Source: Telopea speciosissima (Eukaryota; Streptophyta; Magnoliopsida; Proteales; Proteaceae). From it: DNA of 64,000 nt. Shown in pieces: positions 15,560 to 27,900 of the stretch. Position 1 is the first letter of the stretch; each line of letters starts with the position of its first letter. The notes under the pieces are model-generated. The model saw only the letters and a program-made list of their open reading frames with translations, searched no databases and was not told the origin of the DNA. The stretch covers positions 10,689,001 to 10,753,000 of the forward strand of contig NC_057924.1 in assembly GCF_018873765.1 (NCBI RefSeq). Direction: 5' to 3'. The position numbers were made by a program, and so were the translations under genes.

Positions 15560-15956
15560 GCCGGCCCTCGATCGAAATGCTCCAGACAAGAGGGAGAGAG
15601 AGACGGTTGAGAGTTAAAAGACTTCGAGAGAGAGTGAGCAAATCGAGCAAATCGAGCAAATTTTTTGCAATTCCCGACCACCCGCCAAAAAACCGTTGAA
15701 ATAGTTAGTTATAACGAAACCCTAAATTTTGATAGAGCTTTAAGAAGATCGAACCGAGAAGGAGATCTTCTCAGGTGTTCTATAATTACAGTACTAGGAG
15801 TTTCCCTCTGACTTCCTTTTTCGTTCATTTGATTTCAATTCCATTGCATAATTTTTCAATTTTCAACTATGGTTTATGGAACTTTATTTGACTGTTTGTA
15901 TCTCCTCTCTTTTTTAATCTAATTTGACCAGAACTTGATCGAAATATTTCATTTCC
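15560..15956 (+). promoter_or_regulatory. 5' UTR of the FAM21-like gene with telo-box and UTR intron
   Basis: An AAACCCTAA telo-box lies at 15717-15725; this element is common in promoters and 5' UTRs of plant housekeeping genes. CTCAG|GTGTTC at 15774/15775 and TTTGACCAG ending at 15931 look like the ends of a ~157-bp intron in the 5' UTR, leaving a 25-nt leader before the ATG. The transcription start is not determined. Confidence 0.45.
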
Positions 15957-18900
15957 ATGGAAAACTCGATCACGAAACGATTGAGCCTCCAAAACGAGGT
16001 TTGTGAGCTCTATCCTACAATCGATTTATGTATTCTTAAGCTGAAACATATTTGATCTCCCAATTATGAATACTTTGTTTGTAGATTTTGAACTGGTTGA
16101 AGGAATTCTCCGAGGAGTTGCAAAGTAAAGCAAATACTGTTACGTTGGGAATACATGAGCTTGTGGATCAGACTGGCATTGTGGAACAAGATATGAAAAA
16201 CACCCAGAATTCTTTCCGAAGTCTTTTGTATCATCAATCTACATATAATGTATGTACATCCACTTGATAAGTATATTATGCTCAGAAATGTTCAGCTGGT
16301 ATTGAAATTTATATGATTTCTTAGCTAAGAGGTCTAATCTCCTTGGGTCCAGAGAATATCTGAGGAAGATGGAGTATCTGGCGAGATGGTGGAAGATACC
16401 AAAAGGTTGGGTACAGCAGGAATTCCTGCTCAGAGTTACGAAAATGACATTTTACCAAGATATAAAGAGGCCATCTCTCTTGGCTTGAGTTCCTACCGGA
16501 ATCACACCCAGAAAAGAAACAGAACCTTTTCAATTGGCTCCAGTTTTAATGTAAGAGTCCATATTTCTGCATGCTTATGAGTTATTGCAGATCTTACATT
16601 GACTTATATAATTGCAGTTGTATGCTTATATTGATTGTTTAGGTTGGTTATGTTTTTGTTGAATACAGAAGCTAACTCCAGAATTTCTGTTATTACTAGT
16701 AAAATTTGCTACAAGGGCACATTAACATCTTCAGCTAATCACATTGGCAATGCAATATCTGACTGTTTTTCATACGATGGTCTCCAATGATTTAAGGTGA
16801 AAACGAAGGGAGGGGTGATGTTGCAAGGATGTGATCCAAGTATTTTAGAGGAAAAACTTGGGAGTTCTTAATGTGGATGGTTTTTTTGAATATGCCTTTG
16901 GTTATTTATCATATGAGGAGGCCTTTGCTGATAGTTACGTTGAGGTTACTGTTACTTATGACTGTGATGCCCTTAAATAGAGGTGGAATGGCAAAGCTGG
17001 ACTCATGTAGCATTCCCCAGTTTGTTGGAATGAGGCTTATTCCGTTCAGTTGAGTATCATGATGCATTGTTCAACAAAATAAACAAGAAAACTAATGGTT
17101 GGGTGCAATTCTATCATCCTAACAGTAATGATCTTGAACATGGTATATTGGTTTTCAGTTTTTTCCCCTCCCCAATCAAACCAGCGCACATTGATCTAGC
17201 CTGATAATTGCTTTGGCATTCGGAGAAAACATGCTCATTAAATTGCATCAAGTTACTGTGACCTTTATGTGGTTTGACAGTGAACTCTGGGGAAGAAGAA
17301 TGCTGAAAAAAAAAACTCCCAAGAAAGAAGAATCACACACAAACATCTGACCGTTATGTGGTTTGGCAGAAACTGACATGCATGAGTGAAGACTGACAGG
17401 CTTTCACTAAAATATGAAGATAGCAAAAAGTCTATTTACCCATGGGCCATGGTACAACCCAAAAAAGAAACCTCCTACTGTATCCCAAAGTTTTCTCCCA
17501 CACATACAAAACCTTGCACACATATAGTCATATACATGTAGTGGGATACTCCTATATCTAATTCTAGAAATTTTGGAACAATAGCAACAACAACAACTCA
17601 GCCTTATCCCAACTAAATGGGGTCGGCTACATGGATCCTTACCCTCCAATCAGCTCTATTTGATGTCATACTTGATACAAGGCTTAAGCTATGCATGTCT
17701 TTTTTCACCACTTCTCCTAAGGTCATTTTAGGTCTGTCCCTGGCTATTTTAGTTCCTTCAATCTGAATTAAATCACTCCTCTGTACTGGAGCATCCAAAT
17801 GTCTCCGTTGAACATGGCCATGCCACCTCAAACAATTTTCTCGTAGCTTATCATGTATCAGAGCTACTCCCAAACCAGCTCTAATATGATCATTTCTTAC
17901 TTTATCCTTCCTAGTTTTGCCACTCATTAATCTCAACATCCTCATCTCCGCTACACTAAGTTTATCTATATGAGGCTTCTTAACTTGCCAACATTCCGCA
18001 CCATACATCATGGCCAGTCGTATGACTGTCTTATAAAATTTTCCTTTTAAGTTTTAAAGGAATACGCCGACCCCACAAAACTCCGAACGCACCTTTCCAC
18101 TTCATCCATCCTATTTTAATTCTTTGTGAAACATCGTCCTCTATATCACCTTCTTTATGATTGAGCCAAGATACCTAAAATAATCACTTTGCAGAATCTC
18201 CCACTCATCAAGTTTCGCCACCTCATTATCCGTCCTAGTGTAACCAAAGTTACACACCATATAGGCATATACTCCGTCTTCGTTTTACTTAGCTTAAAAC
18301 CTGTTGATTATAGGTTGATCTCCATAACTCTAATTTGGCGTTAATCCCTGTTTTTGTCTCATCCACCAAAACAATATCATCAGCAAAAATCAAACACCAA
18401 GGAACCTCATCTTGAATGTATCTGGTTAAATCATCCATGATAAGCGCAAACAAATAAGGGCTTAAAGCTGATCCTTGATGTAACCCAATTGTAATTGGGA
18501 ATTCACTATCTTGGCCTCCCACAGTTCTTACACTTGTCACCGCACCATCATACATATCTTTAATGATGTCCACATATTTACTTGAAACACTTCTCTTCTC
18601 TAGTACTTGCCAGATTAATTCTCTAGGGACTCTGTCATAGGCTTTTTGTAGGTCAATAAAGACCATATGGAGATCCTTCATGCAATCCCTAAATCTTTCC
18701 ATAAGTCTCCTAATTAGGTAAATAGCTTCCATCGTGATCGTCTTGGCATAAAACCAATTGGTTCTCCGTAATAGTAGTTTCTTGTCTCAAGTGGGTTTCA
18801 AAATGAAGAGTTGAAAGGCTTTTGACCTTTAGCATCCCCCTAGGGGAAAAAAAGGAAGAAGGAAAAAGGAATCAAAAGAATTTCTCATCCATTCCATATG

Positions 18901-21900
18901 TGGCTTTCTCAATGGTCAAAACTAAAAAGAACACCTCTTGGTTACTTCATTTTGTTTGGAGTTTCAAGCTACAAACTGAAAGGAATTCTATACTGTTGAC
19001 TCTAGCATACCTCCATACATAACATGGAGAAATTTCTCTACCTTTTAAAGATGAAGTGTACTAAGAAAATGTTCACATGAATTAGTATTGTACTGCATAA
19101 AAGAGGTGCCAGAGAAAAGAATATTATCGGTAAGTTGATGTGATTTGCAAATTATGAGAAAAACAAAGTTCTTCATATTGGATGTCCTCAGGAGTTAGGA
19201 TATGATTAACCTCCAGTCTTAGATTAAAAACAAAAGTTTCAAATCTAAAGAATTTAATAGTGCTTATATTGCTACTTGATACACTGACAAATTCATTTGA
19301 AGGTTGGATTCAAGAATCCTGCTCTATTTACCCAACTCGATTCTACTAAGTCTTCTCCCATTAATGGAGTTGGCTGCATGAATCCTGCTCTATTTAAAGT
19401 CATACTTGTTGCAGTACCTTCCTTGAAATTCCCATATTTATCTACATGTTTCTTAAGAAGTATTTAGGAGATTCTTTACTGTTTGAGAATCCTTTTCAGT
19501 CATTTGAGTCTTAGCTTGGAAGTTATAAGCACAAAGTATAGCCTTTTTTAATGATTGATAATTGATATCATGTTTCACCATAGAAGTCTTAATTAACAAA
19601 TATTCTTTCTGACACTGATTTGCTGGGAGTGTTTGAAACTATCTAATCGTATTTATTGGCTCTAGAAACATTATGTAATGTTTGTATTATCTTGTTTTGT
19701 ATTTTGCATGCTTATTGAAGACCGGGTTAGTTCATGATCCGCTCCCCCATATAATTGGTTCTGAAGAGTATGTTCATGACAATAGCTGTGGTTTAACAGG
19801 TAATATAATTTATTGTTATTGTGGTTCATAAATCTAGTATCAAGATTTATAGGACTTTTGCTCAATGTGGAATGGGTTTTTGTTTTCCTTCAGACACAGA
19901 GGATTTGATATTAGAGACGGAATCAATTAATTTCAGCAACATAACAGAACGAAAAGGAGAATATTCTGATGGAGGAAGCCTCAGCTCTGATACTCTGTTG
20001 AGTAGAGATTTATTTGGGGGAGAACAAGAACCATTTCGGAAGGCAAGTTGGTGGATCATCATATTTGTTGTTTTGTCTACTTCAGCACATATTTATATGT
20101 ACCTAGTGCCTTCTGCATCAATTGGACTACCATTGCAAACCCAGTATGCCTCTGAGTATGTATATTTAGCAACCGTACCTCTGGTGATGTCATAAAATTA
20201 ATCGTCCTTGCTAAGCAACACAATATCCTTTACCATAACCTAGGGAAAAAAAATGTCTTGGTCCGTTCCTGTGTGAACCTGGCAGAGGATAACATCAAGC
20301 AGCATGAAGTCATGGCACATAAAAAAATTTCAGGGCATACCCGGCTCACTGGTTCTAGAAAAAATGACCAATTACATGATGTAAGGGGGGCGGGGGGCGG
20401 GGGGGGGGGGAAACAAGAATACATTAAAGCATAGTTGTCAACGCGACGCCCTGGCCTTTTATTTTTTTGAGCCTTGGTGCCTACGCGCGCCCTGTTGAAA
20501 AAATTCTTATTATTGAGGTGGAATGAATGCTGCTGCTTTTGGCCCCATAAAATCGCCTAATGTTGCGCATCGGATCAGTTAGGTGCCGGGCAGGCGGGGG
20601 GTGGGGCATAGGAACTAGCAAAAGGAATGTTCAGCTCGGGAGCCAGCGATCTCCTTTGCACCAACTAATGGGTGGCCCAAATCTATGTTTTTAGTAAAAA
20701 CTACTTTAGGTTCTTGGCGTCACCTCAATTTTTTAACCCCCTCGACCGCCTTGGTACACCTAGGCTCCGTGACAACTATTAAAGTGCATGAGATTGAAGA
20801 TTGAACTTTGACTTGTTCATTCCTTGAACCCGCCACCATCAATTGCATAGCCTGCTTTTAACCTGTAAACCAATCTCCACCTAAAGTTGTTTTCTTTTTA
20901 TTTCACTACCCACTCCATCAATCATATGCCTCCCCTTGGGCCTCAACCCTCAAATCAGTTTGCTATTGAACCTCTTTTAATTTTTTTTAAATAGATTATT
21001 ATTGATATTTTTGTTGTTTGTTTTGGATTTCATTTACCTCTCCTGCGAATTCACTGCCCTCATTCAACCTTTAATCCAATTTCCTATTTAACCTTCAATT
21101 GTTTCCTTGATTTGTTTGAAAATCCTTAGTTTCTACTCTGTAGGAAGTGAAGTTCTAAAATTTGGTATTCGTATAATCTCAATCAGAGCCTACTTACCTC
21201 ATCCTATGGTCCAATTGAACATGGGATGATCTGATCAATTTTAGGGTCAATGGACCCCTCTGATTTCTCTGCTGTACCAGCCAACGGTCTTGGACCAATA
21301 TGACCTTGATCAAGTCATGTTTCAATCTCCATCATATCGACATGCTAAGTTAGGTCAATACAATCAATGTCAGACTTTGATTGCTTATCGTCAAGGGCAC
21401 CTTATTAAATTATGGGGTATGTGGACTCATTGACGAGTCTTCTGCATTGTCAACCTTTTGTAGATTAATATGATCTTTAATAGGTCCCATCTTGATCTCT
21501 ACAATATAGCATAGTAGCATTTTGCTCTTTTCAGGCTAATAGAATCTGTTGGTATGGTTGGTACCATTTTTAACTCTTGGTATAATATATTCCATCAGTT
21601 TCTGTCTAGGAAGTAAAAAAATTTTGTTAGTTGTTTCGGAATAAGGTATAACATGCACTTTCTTCATTTTTAGGGTACTGATGATAAAATGAACATTGGT
21701 TGAAGTGAGTAAAGGACTTCACTCCCCTCTGGGATCATTCTTGGCAACACGAAGAAGCCTTTTATTTTCCCAGCATATGGAAAAGCATTTTATTGATGAG
21801 GATATAATGTATGTGATGGGTTTCTAGAAGCCTAAGGATCTATGTTTCAGAAACTCAGATTAAACCAGAATCGCTGTGATATAAAAGTGATCAGAATTAA

Positions 21901-24900
21901 AGAAAACTTGATAATCGTAGATCAACAACTCATCTTCTGATATGAAGTTAATAACATAACCAGAAACAATTTCTCAAAAGATGATTTGAATCCAACGGCC
22001 ACATTAGAAGTTATGGCAGTTTCCTACTTGAGATAGGAAACCCAAAACCCTAAGATCATTGTAGTTAAGACCAGTTATTGTATAACTGAAACAGATCAGA
22101 TTTTGAAGGTCTAATCCCAATGTTAAAACAGTGACCGATCTTTTGGTATCTCACAGAAAATAATATGCGATTACAACAGGAATGATAGTGGTGTAAATAG
22201 GCACAGAAGTCGATGGGAAGAGTTCCAGATTTATGGGACTCTACTCGATTGACTTCTGATCTGAAAACCGAAACTGTAGGTAGGTTTAGAAATTAGAATG
22301 TCCTGTGGTTGATGGATCTGAGATCAGAACTGAAATCTCAGATGTATTGACCCAAGAACTGAAGAGTTTCAAGATATTGGCATGGTACACAGTTTCACGA
22401 AATTTCGTGAAATGTGTCGGTTTTACTGGCTGATGAAACAAAACAGCTTCTACAATGTTTCGACTGAAATTTCGGCGAAACACCGAAATTTTAGTCTGTT
22501 GAACAGTTTCGGCGAAATTTTGGTCGAAACTGTTCATGACACTTACTTTAAATACCATGTTTTGCACGGAATAGGTCGAAATTTCGACCCATTTTTGACT
22601 TGACTGGTTTCACCACTGCCCCTTGGAAAACACTGCTTTCTTGGCCAAATCACTGCCGTACAAGGTTGGAACCAGTGCTTGGGCAATAGAGGAACGCAGT
22701 GGAAGCGATGATTTGTTGCATTGTTGGAAGATTCAAAGTTGGAGGAATATCACTTTTCCCAAAAGCTAATTGTTGCGAAAAAAAAGAAGAAAAATATTTG
22801 GTGGTTGGTATTCAATTTTTTATATGTTATACATTGTAGCTTGATCTATGACTTCACGGAGCCGGAATTCATTTTCTATTTTTAAAAGATTTTTTAAAAT
22901 TTTCTGGAAAAAATTATTTTCTTGTAACAAAATTGTGAAAAAAGGGGTTAATACTTAGTGTTTAGCTGTCAATTTTATATATGTTGGACTATTGTTGTCT
23001 TTGATATATTTGACTGTTTGTAACAAATCATGTATGATGCATGATTTATGACAGTTTATAATTTGATGTCTATTCATTCCTAATACATATTTAAGTTGTT
23101 TTACTTGAATTATGTGTTCTAATACTAAACATTCTGTGGAATAGGCCATATTAGAGAATGTAAACAGTGTACACTACCTAGGGTCCGAAGTCAGAGTACC
23201 ATTTTGGGTGTATTTTTTTAAAAATTAAAAGGGGAAAGTTTTCATACACGGCTGTGTAAGCCGTATATGTGAGAGAGTGGGAGTTTCAAGGCATTAATTA
23301 ATGGGTGGAGGTTTATGACTTTTCCAACTCTTTGTGAGAGGGGACACGACCGTGCATGCTTACATGGCCGTGTATGAAAACTTCCCCCAAATTAAAATCT
23401 AAGGGTTCCACGACTATGTTTAGAGGGCTTAAAATAGGGTGTCCTAGAAGTTTCAGGACCTAATTTGACCATTTGGCCCTCAAAACTGACAATTGAAATT
23501 TGCAGGAAAATGTATAGGTTTCGACCATAATTTCGATTTCGGTCGAAACATTTTGGTTCCTCAAAGGATATTGGGATACTATAAACAGAACTTGAGGATC
23601 AAAACCGAAACCTGGAACCTTGGATATTGGGATACTATAAACAGAACAAGAATTGTACTTGCTTGAGGATTAATGGAGAAGAGGAATGAGAAGAAGCTAT
23701 GATTAAGCATCCCACCTAGCCACTATTGGCTCCCACCAACCTAACACTTCATCTCACAACAAATCCGAATCTCACAGAATAAAGAAAAGGTTCAAGCCAA
23801 AATCTCATTAATCAAATTCGTATACAAGGCTAGACCCCCTTACAAACTTATGTAGAAGACTCAAAAACAGACTTAGACACTAACAAAGAAAGCCCTAAAT
23901 CAATCCTTAACTAATAAAATAACAGAAACTGACTAGGAACTATAATGAAGGAAACTGACTCAAAACAGGTCTGGAATTATAGAATCCTAATATAGCCTAA
24001 CTAAAATGCTTAATGACTATTAAAATAAAGAATTAAAGACACTTAACTAATTTCATAGGCCTAGTTTCTACCCATATTATAGGCCCATTATAATGAGATC
24101 ACATTAGATCAAAGGCTCAACATATACATAACCCAACCCAAAGCTTATTTCCATTAAAATAATCCCAATTGTGTTTTCTCTGCATTAGTATGGTACAGAC
24201 TATGTACAGAGCTTAAACCAAAATATATATATATGTTGACAAGAAGGATACATACTTCGGCCAAACATATCACTCCTGTAAAATAGAACCCAAGGACTTA
24301 TTGGAAGCATTTCTCTTCTGGTCTCTGATAGCTGAAGATTAGAAATCTGGCTCGTCTAAATTGAGAAATATGCTTGCAAAGAGACAAGAGTCTTCTACCC
24401 TTCTCATGAAGACCCTATTGTTTAGATCTAGCAAAAAGAAATGGGCTGCATACATTTCTCCCTTTCTCACCAATTGAACAACTGGCTGATAAATGAAGTA
24501 ATCCTTTCCTCTTGTGGTGGGGCCAATGGATATGAAGAATCCAAAAAAGCACTACCATGTCGCTTGCCGTACGACAAATGATGAAAATGTGGTGAGCTAC
24601 CTCTTCCTCTGTCCTACAGTACCAAATCTGATGGTCTAGTTCAGACTGTCCCTTGGATATTGTCAATGGTAAACTACTTGTCAAGGGCTAAAATCCATAA
24701 ACACTTCCACCCATGGGCAATGGGAGTATCCAGATCTTTTAAAGTAGGAGATGGGCCTCTCTTCCAGCCAACAGAGATTGGCAGAAAGATCCTATGGATA
24801 GTATCCCAAACAGCTTTACTCTCTTTCCAAAGAGAAAATAGTGGCTAATAGAAATATTTTTGCAAGGAACCAGAGGACACAGGTTGGGCAAAGATCACAG

Positions 24901-27900
24901 AGCCCTTTCCCACACCATTCATATTTATGCATTGGGATATTTTCTCCATTGCGAACTTAAAATGTTACATTTTTTTAGTTATTCTGTTGAGACTCATTGC
25001 CCCTTCCAACCATTGACCTTCATGGGATCCCAATTCCAATTGCAATTTCCATATTTTCACCCAATATTAATCTTCAAACTATTCAAGTTAAATCTCCAGG
25101 CCGATAGATGGTTCATTAGCTTCATTCTTCTTATAGGGAAACCTCAATTTTTTGCTTGCGTACCACTTCTCAATTAGGGCTGTTAAATTTGTCCACCTCA
25201 CCCGTTTACCCGCCTTACCTGACCCTCATTTGGAGGTTAGAATAAAGGTCTTATTCTATTTAGGCTAGGTGGATAACAAAGATCTCATGGCGTCTAGGCA
25301 ATCCTAGGCATTGGAAGAGGGAAAAATCAAGGTGACACCAACAAGGTGTCACACCCATGGAACGAGGTCTCGCCTATATCTCTGAGATATCTCGGTTTTT
25401 TGAAGGTCCGAGACGAGACAGAGGATGAGTTAAGGAAACAGCATCGACTCGTGATCTCGGTATTTTACATTTATTGTATGTTTTCTATAACTAAATTATG
25501 TGTAGAATAGGGCCTATTAGTACGTAATAGCCTACCAACCTAGGGTCCAAAGTCAAACTCCTATTTGGACTTTGATATTTCAAAATTTGATAGTGCCATT
25601 GTGTTTAAATGGCCCAAAATAGACTGTATACCAAATTTCATGACCTAACTAGGTTAAAAACCCACCGAAACTGGCTTCGAGTTTTTAAAAAAAAAAAAAT
25701 GCACCAACTCCAACTTGGTTTTCTGCCTGGCCGAAACCAGGTCTGAAATCGAGACCTTGAACCATGGTCATGCCTTGACAATTATGGTAGGTAATACAAG
25801 GGTAAAGACTTCATTCTGACCGCCTTACCCATTTACCCACCTAAGAAAATAATAAGGTGAAACTTTTTCTTCACTGTCGGTGTACTCTACACCCATTGCT
25901 GGAGGGTCGTAACTCATAATTACTCTGCCCCCTACAAGACAAAAGTCCAAAATGCCCTTCACTATTCCCAAAGTCCCATCTGACAGCCAAAAAGGGGTTT
26001 GTGAAGAGATTCTCTCTTCATCGTGGGTTAAGGGAAACTCGGTCCAAATAATAAATAAAAAAAGAGGCTGAGTTTGTTGTTGTTGTATATATATATTTAG
26101 GCTAGGGGTGTAGGGTAAAGATATTATTCCGTTTAGGCTAGTTGTGTAGGGTAAGGGTAAGGAATTTATACCAGAATCTAAACTGGGAGGGTAAGGGTAA
26201 TGCCATCACCCGATCCTACCTTACTCATTGACAGCCCTATTGCCTATCTACTAGGCAGTATGTCTTGTCCTCCCCTGTCCTTCTAAAGTTTCAATTCTTC
26301 TCACTGGTCAACGCCTGCGTCCAGATTGCAGATGTTTAATATACTGGTAAACTAACCAAAGTACATTCAATTAAGGTTATTCTTTGTCCTATCAATTAAC
26401 TCCACCTTCAAGTGGCCAACCTCCCTCACATTCTTTCCCAACTTGAAGTTCTACGTGGGGCCCTCAAAGGATATCTCAATCTGGTCAAAAGTAATGAACC
26501 AATAGAAACAGTCAAAAGAAATTAGAAGATCAAATAAGAAGATTTATAGGCATTTTAGGTATACTTCTTCAGGACATACGGGATCTTATCCCAATTTTTT
26601 ACCACCTTGCCCTTGGTGCTAAAACACTTAAAAGGGAAAAAAAGAAAAATATTTTTTTTGGCTTTCTTTTCCCATATCTTCATGTACTTATCTCTTACTC
26701 ATGATGTTTTAAGGATTATGCAGTGATTAAATAGAGGAATAGGAGAGTGCTTGAGAAAAATGAACAACTATTACAATGAATATCTGTAGGCATTTTGATA
26801 CTTTATTAAGGAGTGGGTATGCATCTTAAAAAAAATTCGGGAGGTGCAATGACTGCAATGTGTCTTGAATTGGCTTAATCTTATTTGGGATATTATTTTT
26901 ATGTTGGAATATGTAATCCAGAATACCATGGGGGTATTCTAATCCTTTTATGTAATCCAGAATACCGTGGGGGTATTCTGGTCCTTTTGGGCTTGCTTAG
27001 TTGTTAAGTTATTAGGATTAGATTGCTGCTCTTATTGAGTCAGCTAGTTAGGGGTATTTTTTGTCTATTTATGTCCCTTTGTAATATTTCCCTCTATTAT
27101 AAATAGAAGGGGTTACCTATCAATGAAATCAAACCGTTCTATTCTCTCATTCTCTCTTTCTAACTCATGGTTCTGCTAACATGGTATCAGAGCCAACTCT
27201 GATCTAGGTTAGAAAGAAGAAAAAAAAAAAAAACTTTCTTTCTTCCATCACCTTCTCCTTCCTTTCTCCTCTCTCTCTCGGTTTCTCCTTCTTCTGGTTT
27301 TAAGCTTTTCTTCCTTGTAAGAGAACCTAAACCAATGATTTAGTTGCTCCCCTCCCACAACCTACCTATCTCTATTTTACAATTTTCTAATCGAAAACAG
27401 CTGGAACCATCTTTGCGATTTGGAGTTTCCCATAATTCTTTGGAGATCAGATTCCTATCACCATGGAAGGCTGATCTTCCATTATTGGAGCTCCCTCTGC
27501 CTTTTTTTCAGCATCTATCTACCTTGTTCCATTGTTCTCTTTCCCTTTTTTTCTTCTCCAGCTTTCATTAACCATTCTAGCCTTGATACACCCAATCGAT
27601 CTCACCTTTTCAAGGTTTTTCAAAACCCTAACTCTTATCGATACTAGGGTTATTATTCTCTGTTCATGTTGATTTTTTGTGGGTTGCTTTCCTCCATTAC
27701 AAGGACCACTCGATCTCAATATTGCACCTTTCCAAGTTTTTTTTGAAGACCCTACCCCAATCGATCTCTACTTTTTAGGGTTTTCCAAAACCTTGACACA
27801 AGTCGATTATTGGGTTAGGGAGATTTGCTGCTGCTGTGGTTTTTTGGAGGTGTTTCTACCATCAAGAGAGACAATCTACTTCAACTATTCATGGCTTGAA

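Larger units (their letters stand above)
16551..19720 (+). other. Intron 3 of the FAM21-like gene
   Basis: A 3.17 kb GT-AG intron. Its middle is occupied by an RTE LINE fragment in the opposite orientation (17576-18760), and a further piece of that LINE 3' end is at 19318-19400. I did not find another exon in it, and the exons on either side join directly in phase 0. Confidence 0.6.

Noticed and set aside
16621..17055. An additional FAM21-like exon in intron 3
   Set aside because: The 60-codon frame has no good splice pair, and the flanking exons already join in phase.
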